From DASXKD01 sp963762735 (lineage in GTDB: Bacteria; Actinomycetota; Actinomycetes; Streptosporangiales; Streptosporangiaceae): 64,000 bases of DNA. Of the stretch, positions 36,930 through 46,008 are shown one piece after another. Numbering within the stretch: the stretch's first letter is position 1; the number at the start of each line of letters is the position of its first letter. The notes under the pieces are model-generated. The model was not told the DNA's origin. It did no database searches and saw only the letters and a program-made list of their open reading frames with translations. The translations under genes were made by a program, and so were the position numbers. The stretch is from the NCBI GenBank assembly GCA_963762735.1, contig CAVXMG010000017.1, positions 67,319-131,318 of the forward strand, in the 5' to 3' direction.

Positions 36930-38435
36930 GTGACGAACCTGGCCAAGAACCTGACGGACACGACCCGTACCTGCGCCGAACGGGTGGCCGTACGGGTGGA
37001 CGACGAGACGATGACGTACCAGGCACTGGACGAGGCGAGCGCCCGGGTCGCCGGGCTGCTGCACGAGCGCGGCCTCGGGCCCGGCGACCGGGTCGGCCTC
37101 ATGATGCCCAATGTCGCCGAGGTCCCCGTGGTGTACTACGGCGTGCTCCGGGCCGGTGGCGTGGTCGTCCCGATGAACCCCCTGCTCAAGGCGCGGGAGG
37201 TTGCCTACTACCTCGGCGACTCCGGGGCCGGGCAGATCTTCGCCTGGCATGCGTTCGCGGACCAGGCACGCGGCGGCGCGGAGCAGGTCGAGGCCGAACT
37301 GATCGTCGTAGACGGGACCAGCTTCCCCGACCTGCTGGCCTCGGCCGCCCCGGATGACCAGGTCGCGGGCCGGGACAACGAGGACACCGCAGTGATCCTC
37401 TACACATCCGGCACGACCGGCCACCCGAAAGGCGCCGAACTCACCCACGGCAACCTCATCAGTAACACCGAAGTGGCGCGCGCCGACATCGTCCGCGCGC
37501 ACCCGGACGATGTCATATTCGGCGGGCTTCCGCTGTTCCACGTGTTCGGCCAGACCGTCGCGCTCAACGTGGCGGTGGCGTCCGGGGCGTGCCTGACCCT
37601 GCTGCCCCGGTTCAGCGCCGAGCACGCCCTGCGGATCATCGCCGATCACCGGGTCACCGTCTTCGAAGGCGTGCCGACCATGTACGTGGCGCTGCTGCAC
37701 CAGTCTGACCGTGCGAACTACGACGTGTCCGCACTGCGGACGTGCATCTCCGGCGGCGCGGCCCTGCCGGTCCAGGTGCTGCGCGGGTTCGAGGAGGCGT
37801 TCGGTGTCCCGGTGCTGGAGGGATACGGCCTGTCGGAAACCTCGCCGGTCGCCTCGTTCAACCACCCCGACCGCGAGCGCAAGCCCGGTTCCATCGGCAC
37901 GCCCATCCGGGACGTCCAGATGCGTGCCGTGGACGGCGAGGACCACGACGTCCCGCAGGGTGAGGTGGGCGAGATCGTCATCCGCGGGCCGAACGTGATG
38001 AAGGGCTACTGGCAGCGCTCCGAGGCCACCGCCGAGGCGATCCGCGACGGCTGGTTCCACAGCGGTGACCTGGCCCGCGTCGACGAGGACGGTTACTTCT
38101 ACATCGTGGACCGGATGAAAGACCTGATCATTCGCGGCGGCTACAACGTCTACCCGCGGGAAATCGAGGAAGTGCTTTACGAGCATCCCGCGATCGCGGA
38201 GGCCGCGGTGATCGGCCTGCCCCACCCGGCCCTGGGCGAGGAGGTCGGTGCCGCGGTGGTCCTCAAGCCGGGTGCCGACATCAGTGCCGAGGAACTGCGC
38301 GACTACGTCAAGGGCCAGGTGGCGGCCTACAAGTATCCGCGGCACGTGTGGATTGCCGACGCGCTGCCCAAGGGCTCCACCGGCAAGATCCAAAAGCGGG
38401 ATATCGTCATCCCGGCCGACCTAGCCGTCCCGTGA
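36930..38435 (+). CDS. AMP-forming acyl-CoA synthetase (long-chain fatty acid-CoA ligase family)
   Basis: 501 residues from GTG 36930; GATAAT lies 6 nt upstream, a near-consensus leaderless promoter. ANL-superfamily cores are all present: ILYTSGTTGHPKGAELTH (P-loop), GLPLFHVFGQTV, LEGYGLSETSPV, GWFHSGDLARVDEDGYFYIVDRMKDLIIRGGYNVYP, and the catalytic Lys in LPKGSTGKIQKRDI. It activates a carboxylic acid with ATP to the acyl-AMP and transfers it to CoA. Chain length cannot be read from the sequence. The stop overlaps the start of an adenylate kinase gene by 4 nt (GTGA), so the enzyme that recycles its AMP product is co-translated. Confidence 0.93.
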   Translation: MTNLAKNLTDTTRTCAERVAVRVDDETMTYQALDEASARVAGLLHERGLGPGDRVGLMMPNVAEVPVVYYGVLRAGGVVVPMNPLLKAREVAYYLGDSGAGQIFAWHAFADQARGGAEQVEAELIVVDGTSFPDLLASAAPDDQVAGRDNEDTAVILYTSGTTGHPKGAELTHGNLISNTEVARADIVRAHPDDVIFGGLPLFHVFGQTVALNVAVASGACLTLLPRFSAEHALRIIADHRVTVFEGVPTMYVALLHQSDRANYDVSALRTCISGGAALPVQVLRGFEEAFGVPVLEGYGLSETSPVASFNHPDRERKPGSIGTPIRDVQMRAVDGEDHDVPQGEVGEIVIRGPNVMKGYWQRSEATAEAIRDGWFHSGDLARVDEDGYFYIVDRMKDLIIRGGYNVYPREIEEVLYEHPAIAEAAVIGLPHPALGEEVGAAVVLKPGADISAEELRDYVKGQVAAYKYPRHVWIADALPKGSTGKIQKRDIVIPADLAVP

Positions 38436-39013
38436 GGCTGCTGCTGCTCGCCCCCCCGGGCGCGGGCAAAGGCACGCAAGGCCAGCTGCTGGCAGCCAGG
38501 TTCCGGGTGCGGCACATCGCCGCAGGCGACCTGCTGCGGGCCGAGGCCCACGCTGGGGGCCGGCTTGGCGGCGAGATCGCGGCCCACCAGGCCCGCGGTG
38601 ATCTCGTCCCCGACCAAATCGTGCTCGACGTGCTGACCCCAGCCGTCGTCGATGCGGCCGCCCGCGGCGGCTACATCCTGGACGGCTTCCCGCGGACCCT
38701 CCCGCAGGCCGCCGCCGCGGCAGAACTCGCAGCCCGGCTCGGCGTGACGCTGCAGGCGGCGGTCTACCTGCATGCGCCCGAGAAAGTGCTGACGCGGCGA
38801 CTGCTGGACCGCGCCAGCCAGGACGGACGCGCCGACGACAAGGCCGAGGTCATCCGGCACCGGCTCGAGGTGTTCGCCGAGACGACGGGCCCACTCGTCC
38901 CCTACTACACCGAACGAGGCATCCTCATCACTGTGGACGCCGATCAGCCACCCGATTCCGTCACCGCCGACATCCAGGCTGGACTGTCCGCGCTCTCGCT
39001 GCCTGTTGACTGA
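38432..39013 (+). CDS. adk: Adenylate kinase, short form (second copy type)
   Basis: 193 residues from GTG 38432. The P-loop is LLLAPPGAGKGTQ, with Ala in place of the usual first Gly of GPPGAGKGT. AMP-binding blocks HIAAGDLLRAE and YILDGFPRTLPQ follow, then RASQDGRADDKAEVIRHRLEVF. The LID is of the short type, with no zinc Cys. It converts AMP plus ATP to two ADP. Translational coupling to the acyl-CoA synthetase, rather than the usual secY-adk-map location, suggests a dedicated or extra copy; whether another adk exists in the genome cannot be seen here. Confidence 0.9.
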   Translation: MRLLLLAPPGAGKGTQGQLLAARFRVRHIAAGDLLRAEAHAGGRLGGEIAAHQARGDLVPDQIVLDVLTPAVVDAAARGGYILDGFPRTLPQAAAAAELAARLGVTLQAAVYLHAPEKVLTRRLLDRASQDGRADDKAEVIRHRLEVFAETTGPLVPYYTERGILITVDADQPPDSVTADIQAGLSALSLPVD

Positions 39014-39083
39014 ACCCATCACCAGGACGGTCCCGGCGGCTGCGCAGGGCCTGCCGGGTTGATGCTTGCTGGCATGAAGGGCC

Positions 39084-39872
39084 TCAGGTTGTCTTGATCA
39101 GGCCGCCGTCAATGATGTAGTTGACCCCGGTGATGTTCCCGGACCGGCCGGACGCCAGGAAGGTGATCAGCGTGGCGACCTCCTCGGGTGTGGTGAAGCG
39201 GCCGGTGGCGAACCCGCCGATCCCGGCGATAATCGTCTGGCGGGCGGTATCAGCGTCCACCCCGGTCGCCTTCGCCACCGTCTCGGCCACCCCGTGCTCG
39301 CCGAGCCACAGGTCTGTGGCCACGGGACCGGGTGAGACGGCGTTAACCCTGATCCCTTGCGGGCCGAACTCCTGCGCGAGGGTCTTGGTGAGGTTGACCA
39401 GCGCGGCTTTCGCGGCTCCGTAGTCGATCGTGGCCGCGTCGGGCTGGAAGAACGCATTGACCGAGGCGACGTTGACGATCGCACCGGCGCGGCGCGCGGC
39501 CATCGCGGTGAGCGCGGCCCGGCTGGCCCTCAGGGCGATGAAGAAGTTCATCTGCATCGCCCAGGCGAAATCCTCGTCGCTGGTGCCGAGGAATCCCTCC
39601 GTGCGCATGCGGACGGCGCCGACGTTGTTGACCAGCACGTCGACCTGGCCGTGCTCCTCGATCGCGTGCTGGATCAGCTGCGCCGGCCCGTCTGCGGCGG
39701 ACAGGTCAATGGCCACGGGGGTGACGCCGTTGAGCCCGTCGAGGCTGCCGGTGGACCGCGAGCCGGCGACGACGTGCGCGCCCTCGCCGGCCAGGGCCAT
39801 GGTGACGGCCAGGCCGATGCCCTTCCCCGCGCCGGTGACCACCGCTACCTTGCCGTCGAGATCGAGGTCCAC
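39084..39872 (-). CDS. SDR-family oxidoreductase
   Basis: 262 residues from GTG 39872, with AAGGAG 7 nt upstream. Classical SDR features: cofactor motif VVTGAGKGIGLAVTMAL, NNVGAVRM, the catalytic Ser in VNVASVNAFF, YGAAKAAL with Tyr and Lys, VSPGPVATDLWL, and a C-terminal ITGVNYIIDGGLIKTT. The region after the first strand (SRSTGSLDG) leaves NADP+ likely but not certain. The substrate is unknown. It faces the adenylate kinase gene convergently. Confidence 0.9.
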   Translation of the reverse strand: MDLDLDGKVAVVTGAGKGIGLAVTMALAGEGAHVVAGSRSTGSLDGLNGVTPVAIDLSAADGPAQLIQHAIEEHGQVDVLVNNVGAVRMRTEGFLGTSDEDFAWAMQMNFFIALRASRAALTAMAARRAGAIVNVASVNAFFQPDAATIDYGAAKAALVNLTKTLAQEFGPQGIRVNAVSPGPVATDLWLGEHGVAETVAKATGVDADTARQTIIAGIGGFATGRFTTPEEVATLITFLASGRSGNITGVNYIIDGGLIKTT

Positions 39873-40042
39873 AGACGTCTCCTTCCGGGAGCTTGCGTAC
39901 CGCCGGGTCCGGCAGTGCTACAACTTTAGGAACTTACGGTCTGAGCCCCGGCAGGCGGGGATTCCCGTCCAGCGGCGGCCAGCAGGGACGCTCTCCCGGC
40001 CAGCCGCCCCGGGCGGGAGTCCAGCCCTATTAGGATCGGCAA

Positions 40043-40879
40043 ATGCCTATTCCAGCCGCGTTTGACCTGTCAGGCCGGGTGGCGGTGGTCACCGGGGCGG
40101 GCAGTCCCGACGGCATCGGTTTCGCTGCCGCCAGGATGCTCGCCGAACTCGGCGCCGCCGTGATGATCACCGCCACGACAGCCCGGATCGGGGACAGGGC
40201 CAGCGAACTGTGCAGCGCTGGCCTTGACGCGGCGGGATTCGCCGCGGATCTCACCGACGCCACCGCCGCGCCCAGGCTCGTGTCGGCTGCGCTGCAGCGA
40301 TGGGGGCGGCTGGACATCGTGGTCAACAACGCCGGGATGATCTCCGCCGCTGTTCCGGTGTTCGAATCCGGCACGGTGGAATCGATGGATCTGGCGACCT
40401 GGCAGGCGGCGCTCGCCCGGAACCTGACAACCGCGTTCCTGGTCACTAAGGCGGCACTGCCGCGTATGACGCCCCGCGGCTGGGGGCGGATCATCATGGT
40501 GGCCAGTGTGACCGGCCCGGTGATGGCGATGCGCGCGGACGTCGGGTACGCCAGCGCCAAAGCGGGCATGGTCGGCCTCACCCGCGCGATCGCGGTCGAT
40601 GCGGCCAAGCACGGAATCACCGTCAACGCCGTCGCCCCTGGCTGGATAGCGACCGGCTCCCAGACCCCGGAAGAACATGGCGAAGGGCTAGCCACCCCGG
40701 CGGGCCGGAGCGGCTCACCCGACGAGGTCGCCGCAGCCGTTGCCTGGCTGGCCAGCCCGGGCGCGTCCTACATCACCGGGCAATGCCTCACCGTGGACGG
40801 CGGCAACTCCATCGCCGAGCAGCGCGGAGTTGCCGCCGTGACCAGTTTCCCGGCCCGCACCTTGCCATCTGGGGGCTGA
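40043..40879 (+). CDS. SDR-family oxidoreductase
   Basis: 278 residues from ATG 40043, with TAGGAT 6 nt upstream (leaderless-type). Features: VVTGAGSPDGIGFAAARML with a two-residue longer glycine motif, NNAGMISAAVPVF, VASVTGPVMAMRAD with the catalytic Ser displaced in the loop, VGYASAKAGMVGLTRAI with Tyr and Lys, VAPGWIATGSQTPEE and YITGQCLTVDGGNS. It resembles FabG-type reductases of complex lipid or polyketide metabolism; the substrate is not assignable. It converges on the HtrA-like gene 6 nt downstream. Confidence 0.9.
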   Translation: MPIPAAFDLSGRVAVVTGAGSPDGIGFAAARMLAELGAAVMITATTARIGDRASELCSAGLDAAGFAADLTDATAAPRLVSAALQRWGRLDIVVNNAGMISAAVPVFESGTVESMDLATWQAALARNLTTAFLVTKAALPRMTPRGWGRIIMVASVTGPVMAMRADVGYASAKAGMVGLTRAIAVDAAKHGITVNAVAPGWIATGSQTPEEHGEGLATPAGRSGSPDEVAAAVAWLASPGASYITGQCLTVDGGNSIAEQRGVAAVTSFPARTLPSGG

Positions 40880-40885
40880 GGACGC

Positions 40886-41788
40886 TTACGCGTTCTGGTC
40901 TGGCTCGGTGAAGGTGACCTGGAGGGTCCGCTCGTCGGTGCCGCGCACGACCTTTAGTTCGAGGGTGCCGCCGCGTGCCGCCGCGAGCGCGTCGAACAGG
41001 TCATCGGGTGTACTCGTTGGCTGGCCCGCGGCCGCCACGATCAGGTCGCCCGAGGCGAGGCCGGCGCGGGCGGCCGGGCTGGCTTCTACGACCTCGCGGA
41101 TGAGCAGGCCGTCGGTGTCTGCCAGGCCGACGGCGCGGCGCAGTCGCCTGGCCACGTGACCCGGGGCGATGGCGACGCCGAGCCGTGGCGATGCCGCGGT
41201 CTCTCCGCGGGCGAGCGCATCGGCGCGGCCTCGCAGGGCCTCGTCGGCGGGGATGGCAAGGTAGAAGCCTTCACCGAGGCGGTTTGTGTTGATCCCGAGC
41301 AGTTGCCCGTCGGCGTCCAGGACCGGGCCGCCGGAGGAGCCGGGCAGCAGTGGGGCGGTGTGCTCGAGGCTGCCGGTGATGCGCCGGCCGCGGGGACCGC
41401 GGAAAGTCCGCTCGATGCCGGAGACGAACCCGAACGTCACCCGCAGCCCGCGCCCGCCCGGGTTGGCCAGGGCGAACACCGGCTTGCCGATCTCCACTGA
41501 TGCGCTGCTGGCCCACGGCAGCGCGGGAGTCTCGCCGGTGTCGACGCTGATGACGGCCAGGTCGCTGTCGACGTCGTGTCCGGCGACGCTCCCCTCCGCG
41601 GTGCGCCCGTCGGCGAACGTGACCGTCACCTGACTGCCGCGCACGTTGTGCGCGTTGGTCAGCACCTGGCCCTCCCCGAGCACGATGCCCGAGCCGGCCC
41701 CCCACCGTTGCCCGATGCCCACCACCGAGGCCCCAGCACCCTCCGCCAGTTGCCTGATGCTTGCTCCGACCTCATCGATGATCGTCAT
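40886..41788 (-). CDS. HtrA/DegP-like serine protease with PDZ domain, no export signal
   Basis: 300 residues from ATG 41788 (GGAGG 8 nt upstream; a GTG at 41797 is possible). The trypsin-like triad is seen as TNAHNV, DSDLAVI and PGSSGGPVLD. A C-terminal PDZ domain runs from GLADTDGLLIREVVEASPAARAGLASGDLI. The N-terminus (TIIDEVGASIRQLAEGAG) has neither a signal peptide nor a membrane anchor, so the protein should stay in the cytosol, unlike most HtrA proteins. It is divergent from an HxlR regulator across 76 nt containing inverted repeats. Confidence 0.87.
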   Translation of the reverse strand: MTIIDEVGASIRQLAEGAGASVVGIGQRWGAGSGIVLGEGQVLTNAHNVRGSQVTVTFADGRTAEGSVAGHDVDSDLAVISVDTGETPALPWASSASVEIGKPVFALANPGGRGLRVTFGFVSGIERTFRGPRGRRITGSLEHTAPLLPGSSGGPVLDADGQLLGINTNRLGEGFYLAIPADEALRGRADALARGETAASPRLGVAIAPGHVARRLRRAVGLADTDGLLIREVVEASPAARAGLASGDLIVAAAGQPTSTPDDLFDALAAARGGTLELKVVRGTDERTLQVTFTEPDQNA

Positions 41789-41804
41789 CGATGCCACCTC
41801 CAGT

Positions 41805-41827
41805 AAGTAGTAACTTGCAATCTACTA
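41805..41827. promoter_or_regulatory. Overlapping inverted repeats between protease and HxlR genes
   Basis: AAGTAGTAACTT (41805-41816, arms AAGT/ACTT) overlaps TAGTA-N10-TACTA (41808-41827). The region is AT-rich for this DNA and lies between divergent starts, so it is a likely operator for the HxlR protein. Confidence 0.5.
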
Positions 41828-41864
41828 TCAACTATCGGAGTGTCAACGGGGCTACGATTCGCTC

Positions 41865-42296
41865 ATGGCTGAACCCGAGCACGGCTCCTCACCGCTCGCC
41901 GAGGCACTGGCCAGAGTCGGCGACCGGTGGACGCTGCTGGTGGTGGAGGCGCTGCTGCCCGGGCCGCGCCGGTTCAACGACCTGCTCAGCCAGATCCCGG
42001 GCATCGCCGCGAACATCTTGTCCGACCGCCTCAAGCGGCTTGAACGCGATGGGCTGCTGGTAGCCCGGCCCTACTCCCGGCGGCCGCCCCGTGCCGCCTA
42101 CCAGCTCACCGCCGAAGGCACCGAACTCGCCGGGGCGCTCCGCCTGCTCGCCCACTGGGGGAGCAGGCACACCGACCAGGCCGACTCCCCGCGCCACCTC
42201 GCCTGCGGCACTCCCATCGAGGTCCGCTGGTACTGCCCCACCTGCGATCAGCTCGTTGACCACGAACAGGACCACGCCCAGTTGCACTTCGTGTAA
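41865..42296 (+). CDS. HxlR-family transcriptional regulator
   Basis: 143 residues from ATG 41865, with TACGAT 6 nt upstream. The winged helix is LAEALARVGDRWTLLVVEALLPGPRRFNDLLSQIPGIAANILSDRLKRLERDGLL. The C-terminal extension has YCPTCDQLVDHEQDH, a Cys pair with His that could bind zinc or sense redox state. It is probably a regulator of the divergent protease gene. The signal is unknown. Confidence 0.88.
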   Translation: MAEPEHGSSPLAEALARVGDRWTLLVVEALLPGPRRFNDLLSQIPGIAANILSDRLKRLERDGLLVARPYSRRPPRAAYQLTAEGTELAGALRLLAHWGSRHTDQADSPRHLACGTPIEVRWYCPTCDQLVDHEQDHAQLHFV

Positions 42297-42337
42297 CCGG
42301 CAGCCCGCCTATGGCCGGCGGATCCTTGGACCCTCGG

Positions 42338-42655
42338 TCACTGGCCGCTTCTGCGCTCAGGATGCGTCGGCGCGAAATGCTGGGGGAACGCCAGGTTGCG
42401 GCACCGCTGATGGCGCAGCGCGCCGCACACGGGGCACGCAGACCGGCTCACCGCCGGCTCCAGCCGGGCGAGGGTATCGGCGTCCAACTTGCGGGGCTCC
42501 GGCCGAGCGGGAAGCCTCACCGGCCCTCGCAGTGCCAGTTCGGACACCAAACGCTTGTACTCGCGCTCGCACTCATCGCACCGGCAGCCTCGCGCCCAGG
42601 CCAGCACTGTGCCGTGCGGCGGCAGCGCGGGCGGCAGGTTGCCCCATGCGGTCAT
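42338..42655 (-). CDS. Small Cys-rich protein with two possible zinc modules
   Basis: 105 residues. The first module HGTVLAWARGCRCDECEREYKRL matches a short pattern (HGT...GCRCxxC) common in small actinobacterial and phage proteins. The second, ACPVCGALRHQRCRNLAFPQHF with following His, resembles phage-type zinc fingers. No function is assigned. It lies on the minus strand after the HxlR gene with no obvious partner. Confidence 0.55.
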   Translation of the reverse strand: MTAWGNLPPALPPHGTVLAWARGCRCDECEREYKRLVSELALRGPVRLPARPEPRKLDADTLARLEPAVSRSACPVCGALRHQRCRNLAFPQHFAPTHPERRSGQ

Positions 42656-42846
42656 GCATCCACGGTAGGACAGCGGTTTCCCCGGTTGGTACTACGAGAT
42701 GACCATCAGGAGCGGCGGCCCGCGTGGCGTCGGGCCCGGGGCAGCCACCGGGCGTGCCAGGTCCCGGCCGCCAGGCGTAGGCTCTTTGGCACACGCGGTC
42801 TGGACCTCGCCGGTCACCCCGTCATGAAAGCAGGGGGGCCATAACC

Positions 42847-43182
42847 ATGACCGTCGTCTCGGATCGACCCTCGGTGACCGTCGTCCTCGACGGGGAAATC
42901 GACATCGCCACCGCCCCAGCCATCCGGCGCTTCCTCATGGCGGCCATCAGCGGCGGGGATATCCATCTGGCCGTCGACATGTCCGGCGTCACCTTCATCG
43001 GCGCCGCCGGGATCGGCGTCCTGGTCGCCGCGGCTAACCGGGCGCGGGAAGCGGGAGGCAGCCTGTCGCTGCTGGCGCCGTCGCCGCAGGTGCTGTTGCT
43101 CCTGGACGTCTTGCACCTGGACGCGATCCTGCCGGCAGCCCAGCACTCACTTGACCCCTTCGTAGCGGGCAGCGCCACCTGA
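42847..43182 (+). CDS. STAS-domain protein (anti-sigma factor antagonist-like) lacking the phosphorylatable Ser
   Basis: 111 residues. STAS pattern: VVLDGEIDIATAPAIRRFL, then IHLAVDMSGVTFIGAAGIGVLVAAANRAREAGG and a final amphipathic helix VLLLLDVLHLDAIL. In SpoIIAA/RsbV proteins the segment is DSSG with the phosphorylated Ser; here it is GAAG, so the usual kinase control is impossible at that site. It may be always active or work by another switch. No anti-sigma kinase is adjacent. Confidence 0.86.
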   Translation: MTVVSDRPSVTVVLDGEIDIATAPAIRRFLMAAISGGDIHLAVDMSGVTFIGAAGIGVLVAAANRAREAGGSLSLLAPSPQVLLLLDVLHLDAILPAAQHSLDPFVAGSAT

Positions 43183-43506
43183 CGCCTCCCCCGCCGCGGG
43201 GCCGGGCGGCATGCTGTGCTGCTCCCGGGAAATATCTACGGGACAGCGTGCGCTCTAGATGATGAAGGACCACATGCGAAAGTGGTTCTTGCACGGGTTT
43301 CATGCTCAGGGCCGCTGGTCACCGCGGTGTCTGCGGTCGCTCCGAATGTGCACCAGCCTGGTGGCGGTTCGGAAAAGGTCTTTCTTTCCGTGCACGCGCA
43401 CGACGATCTTGCCCAGTTGCCCTGGACCCCGGCGGCTAGGTTCGAATTTTCCTAGAGCCGAGACTGGTATGGATGCAATTTTCCGCTCCACCGAGTTCAT
43501 CAGAGC
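43183..43506. other. Gene-free stretch upstream of ftsH
   Basis: 324 nt with no convincing frame. A CTAGG-N10-CCTAG inverted repeat lies at 43436-43455, around an AT-rich loop; it could be an operator or part of the ftsH leader. Confidence 0.4.
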
Positions 43507-45502
43507 ATGAGCATCGCCCATAGGTCGACCCCGGCCCGGCCGGGCCGGCCAAACAGGATAAACAAGCTGGACAAGCGGCCGCCCACGCCCGCGCCGCCGA
43601 CGGCCCCGCGCTGGCCGCTGTGGCTCCTGCTGGGCGGGGCTGTGCTCGGAGCCCTCCTGCTCCTCTTCCACCCGGGTATCAAGGGTTCGACGGCCCGGGA
43701 CTTCAGCTACAGCTCCTTCGTCAGTGAAGTGACGGCCAATAAGGTCTCGACAGCGACGATCAGCTCGACGGGGCTGGTGAGCGGGAAGCTTGATAACGGC
43801 GCCGCCTACACCTCCCAGATCCCCACCGCGCTGAACGACAACGCCCTTTCCCCTCTCCTCCTCACGCATAACGTCCAGGTAACGGGCGTCAATTCGAGTT
43901 CATCCTCCGTGGCGACCCTGCTTTTCGCGTTGTGGCCCCTGCTGCTCCTGGCGGGCGTCTTCGTCTGGTTCGCCCGCCGCAGCCGTAAGCAGCTCGGCGG
44001 AATCATGAGCATAGGCCAGTCAAAGGCCAAGTTCTACGATGAGGAGCGGCCTTCCACGCGTTTTGCGGACATTGCCGGCTATGAGGGTTCCAAGGCCGAG
44101 GTCATGGAAGTCGTCGACTACCTGAAACACCCTCAGCGCTACGCGGGGGCGGGCGCGGTCGGCCCTAAGGGCGTGCTCATGGTAGGTCCGCCTGGGACCG
44201 GGAAGACGCTTCTGGCCAAAGCGGTCGCCGGCGAGGCGGGCGTCCCCTTCTTCGCCCTCAGCGGGTCGAGCTTCGTCGAGATGTTCGTCGGTGTCGGCGC
44301 ATCCAGGGTGCGAAGTCTTTTCACCGACGCCCGCAAGCATGCTCCATCGATCATCTTCATCGATGAGATCGACGCCATCGGGGGCCGCCGCGGTCCCGGT
44401 GGGTTCGGCTCGAACGACGAGCGTGAGCAGACCCTCAACCAGCTTCTGTCCGACATGGATGGATTCGAGCCGGGCGCCAGCGTGGTGGTGATGGGGGCGA
44501 CCAACCGGGCCGAGATCCTCGACACGGCCCTGCTGCGGCCCGGCCGATTCGACCGGACGGTGGAGATCCCGCTGCCCAACCAGAAGGAGCGGATGGCGAT
44601 CCTGGCCATCCACGGGCGGGGCAAGAAACTCGGCCCCGATGTGGATCTCGACACGGTGTCCCGCGGGACACCGGGATTCTCGGGGGCTGATCTCGCCAAC
44701 CTTGTAAACGAAGCGGCGATCAACGCCGTGCGGAGATGGGCGCGATGTCCTTTCCGCCGATGACTTCGCTGCGGCGCGGGACCGGCTGCTGATCGGCCGG
44801 CGTGATGACTCCAACGCGTTGCTGCCCGAGGAAAAGCGCTCTGTCGCCGTGCACGAATCCGGCCACGCGCTCGTCGCCGTCCTGTCCGAGCACGCCGACC
44901 CAGTGGCGAAGGTCACCATCCTCCCTCGCGGCGCGGCGCTCGGCGTGACCGAGCAACTGCCGGAGTCCGAACGCCACCTGTATCCCCGGAGCTACCTCAC
45001 CGACTCGCTCGCGGTGCGGCTGGGCGGCCGCGCTGCGGAGATCATCGTTCTCGGGGAGCCGTCGACCGGTGCCGCCGATGACCTCGCCGGTGCTACCGAT
45101 CTGGCCACCCGCATGGTGCGGGAATGGGGCTTCTCCGCTGAGGTCGGGCCCATCGGCTACGGCCCGGAAGGACCGAGCCGCGATAACCCGTTCGCTGGCC
45201 GTCCTTATGCCGAGGAGACGCAGCGATCCATCGACCGGGAAGTAGCCAAGCTGCTCCGGGAGGCCGAGAGCAGGGCGACAATGCTGCTGCGCCAGAATCT
45301 GGACACCCTCGCCCGGGTTATCGATCTCCTTCTCGAGCGGGAGACCATTGACGGCTCGGACCTGGCGGCCATCGTCGGGGTGCCGGAGCGGCCAGCGAAA
45401 CCAGAAATGGTCTGGGCACCGCGGGCCGTGGCGATGACCCCGGTAGAGGCGGAGCAGGGTGGAACCACCGCGGCCAACGGGAAGGCCGCGCCGGTCAGCT
45501 GA
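43507..45502 (+). pseudogene. ftsH: ATP-dependent zinc metalloprotease FtsH, one frameshift
   Basis: The protein has an N-terminal membrane helix (PLWLLLGGAVLGALLLLF), an extracytoplasmic domain with ARDFSYSSFVSEV, a second helix, and then the AAA+ module: Walker A VGPPGTGKTLLAKA, pore FVEMFVGVGASRVR, IIFIDEIDAIGG, SRH ATNRAEILDTALLRPGRFDR. Near 44735 the frame breaks. The next frame has RDVLSADDFAAARDRLLIG, the zinc site HESGHALVAV and TGAADDLAGATDLATRMV, ending at 45502. Joined, it is about 665 residues, normal for FtsH. As this is a membrane quality-control protease, a sequencing error is likely unless another ftsH exists. The N-terminus is longer than in E. coli. Confidence 0.88.
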
Positions 45503-45583
45503 CCAGGTGGCCTCCCGTCTCGCATCAGCGAAACCTAGACACGAAACCTGGACAAAAGTCATAACCGATCAAAGGAGATCACA

Positions 45584-45859
45584 ATGCCACGCATGTTGCG
45601 ACGCGCAGCCGTCCTGGGAGCCACCGCCCATGTGGCGTCCAACCGCGGCCAGGCCAGGGCCGAGGCCGACCAACAGGCGGCCGCGGCCGCCGCACCGCCG
45701 CCCCCGGCCGTCCAGGATGAGGCCCCGGCCCCGGCCCCGGCCGCCGCGCCAGCCGAGGATCCCTACGGCGACCTGATGAAGCTCAAGGGACTCCTTGACG
45801 CCGGTGCCCTGACGCAGGCGGAGTTCGACACGCAGAAGCAGAAGATCCTCAGCGCCTGA
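45584..45859 (+). CDS. SHOCT-domain protein with Ala/Pro-rich linker
   Basis: 91 residues; AAAGGAG lies 7 nt before the ATG. A basic N-terminus (PRMLRRAAVLGATAHVASNRG) leads to an Ala/Pro-rich spacer and a C-terminal SHOCT motif DPYGDLMKLKGLLDAGALTQAEFDTQKQKIL. SHOCT modules are found at the ends of bacterial membrane or oligomerising proteins and may recruit partners. It follows ftsH by 81 nt on the same strand and could be co-transcribed. Confidence 0.85.
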   Translation: MPRMLRRAAVLGATAHVASNRGQARAEADQQAAAAAAPPPPAVQDEAPAPAPAAAPAEDPYGDLMKLKGLLDAGALTQAEFDTQKQKILSA

Positions 45860-46008
45860 CCGCGCCGCATCCATCACGAGTCCTCCGACGAACTGTAGCC
45901 CGGCCGGTACCTGCATCCAGCCTGGGCCACGGTGGTCATCCCCTGGGCGCTGCCACGGCGGGCTTGCCTGCCGCACTCTGTTGACGGCATCGGGGTCACA
46001 GTGGGCGG

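Noticed and set aside
35915..37111. Long minus-strand frame around the pyrophosphatase
   Set aside because: It is an antisense or shifted shadow of ppa and the acyl-CoA synthetase, rich in Arg and Pro, without any known domain.
43430..43460. tRNA-like T-arm (GGTTCGAATT)
   Set aside because: The stem CTAGG/CCTAG has a 10-nt loop, not the 7 nt of a T-arm, and no acceptor, D or anticodon arms can be folded around it.
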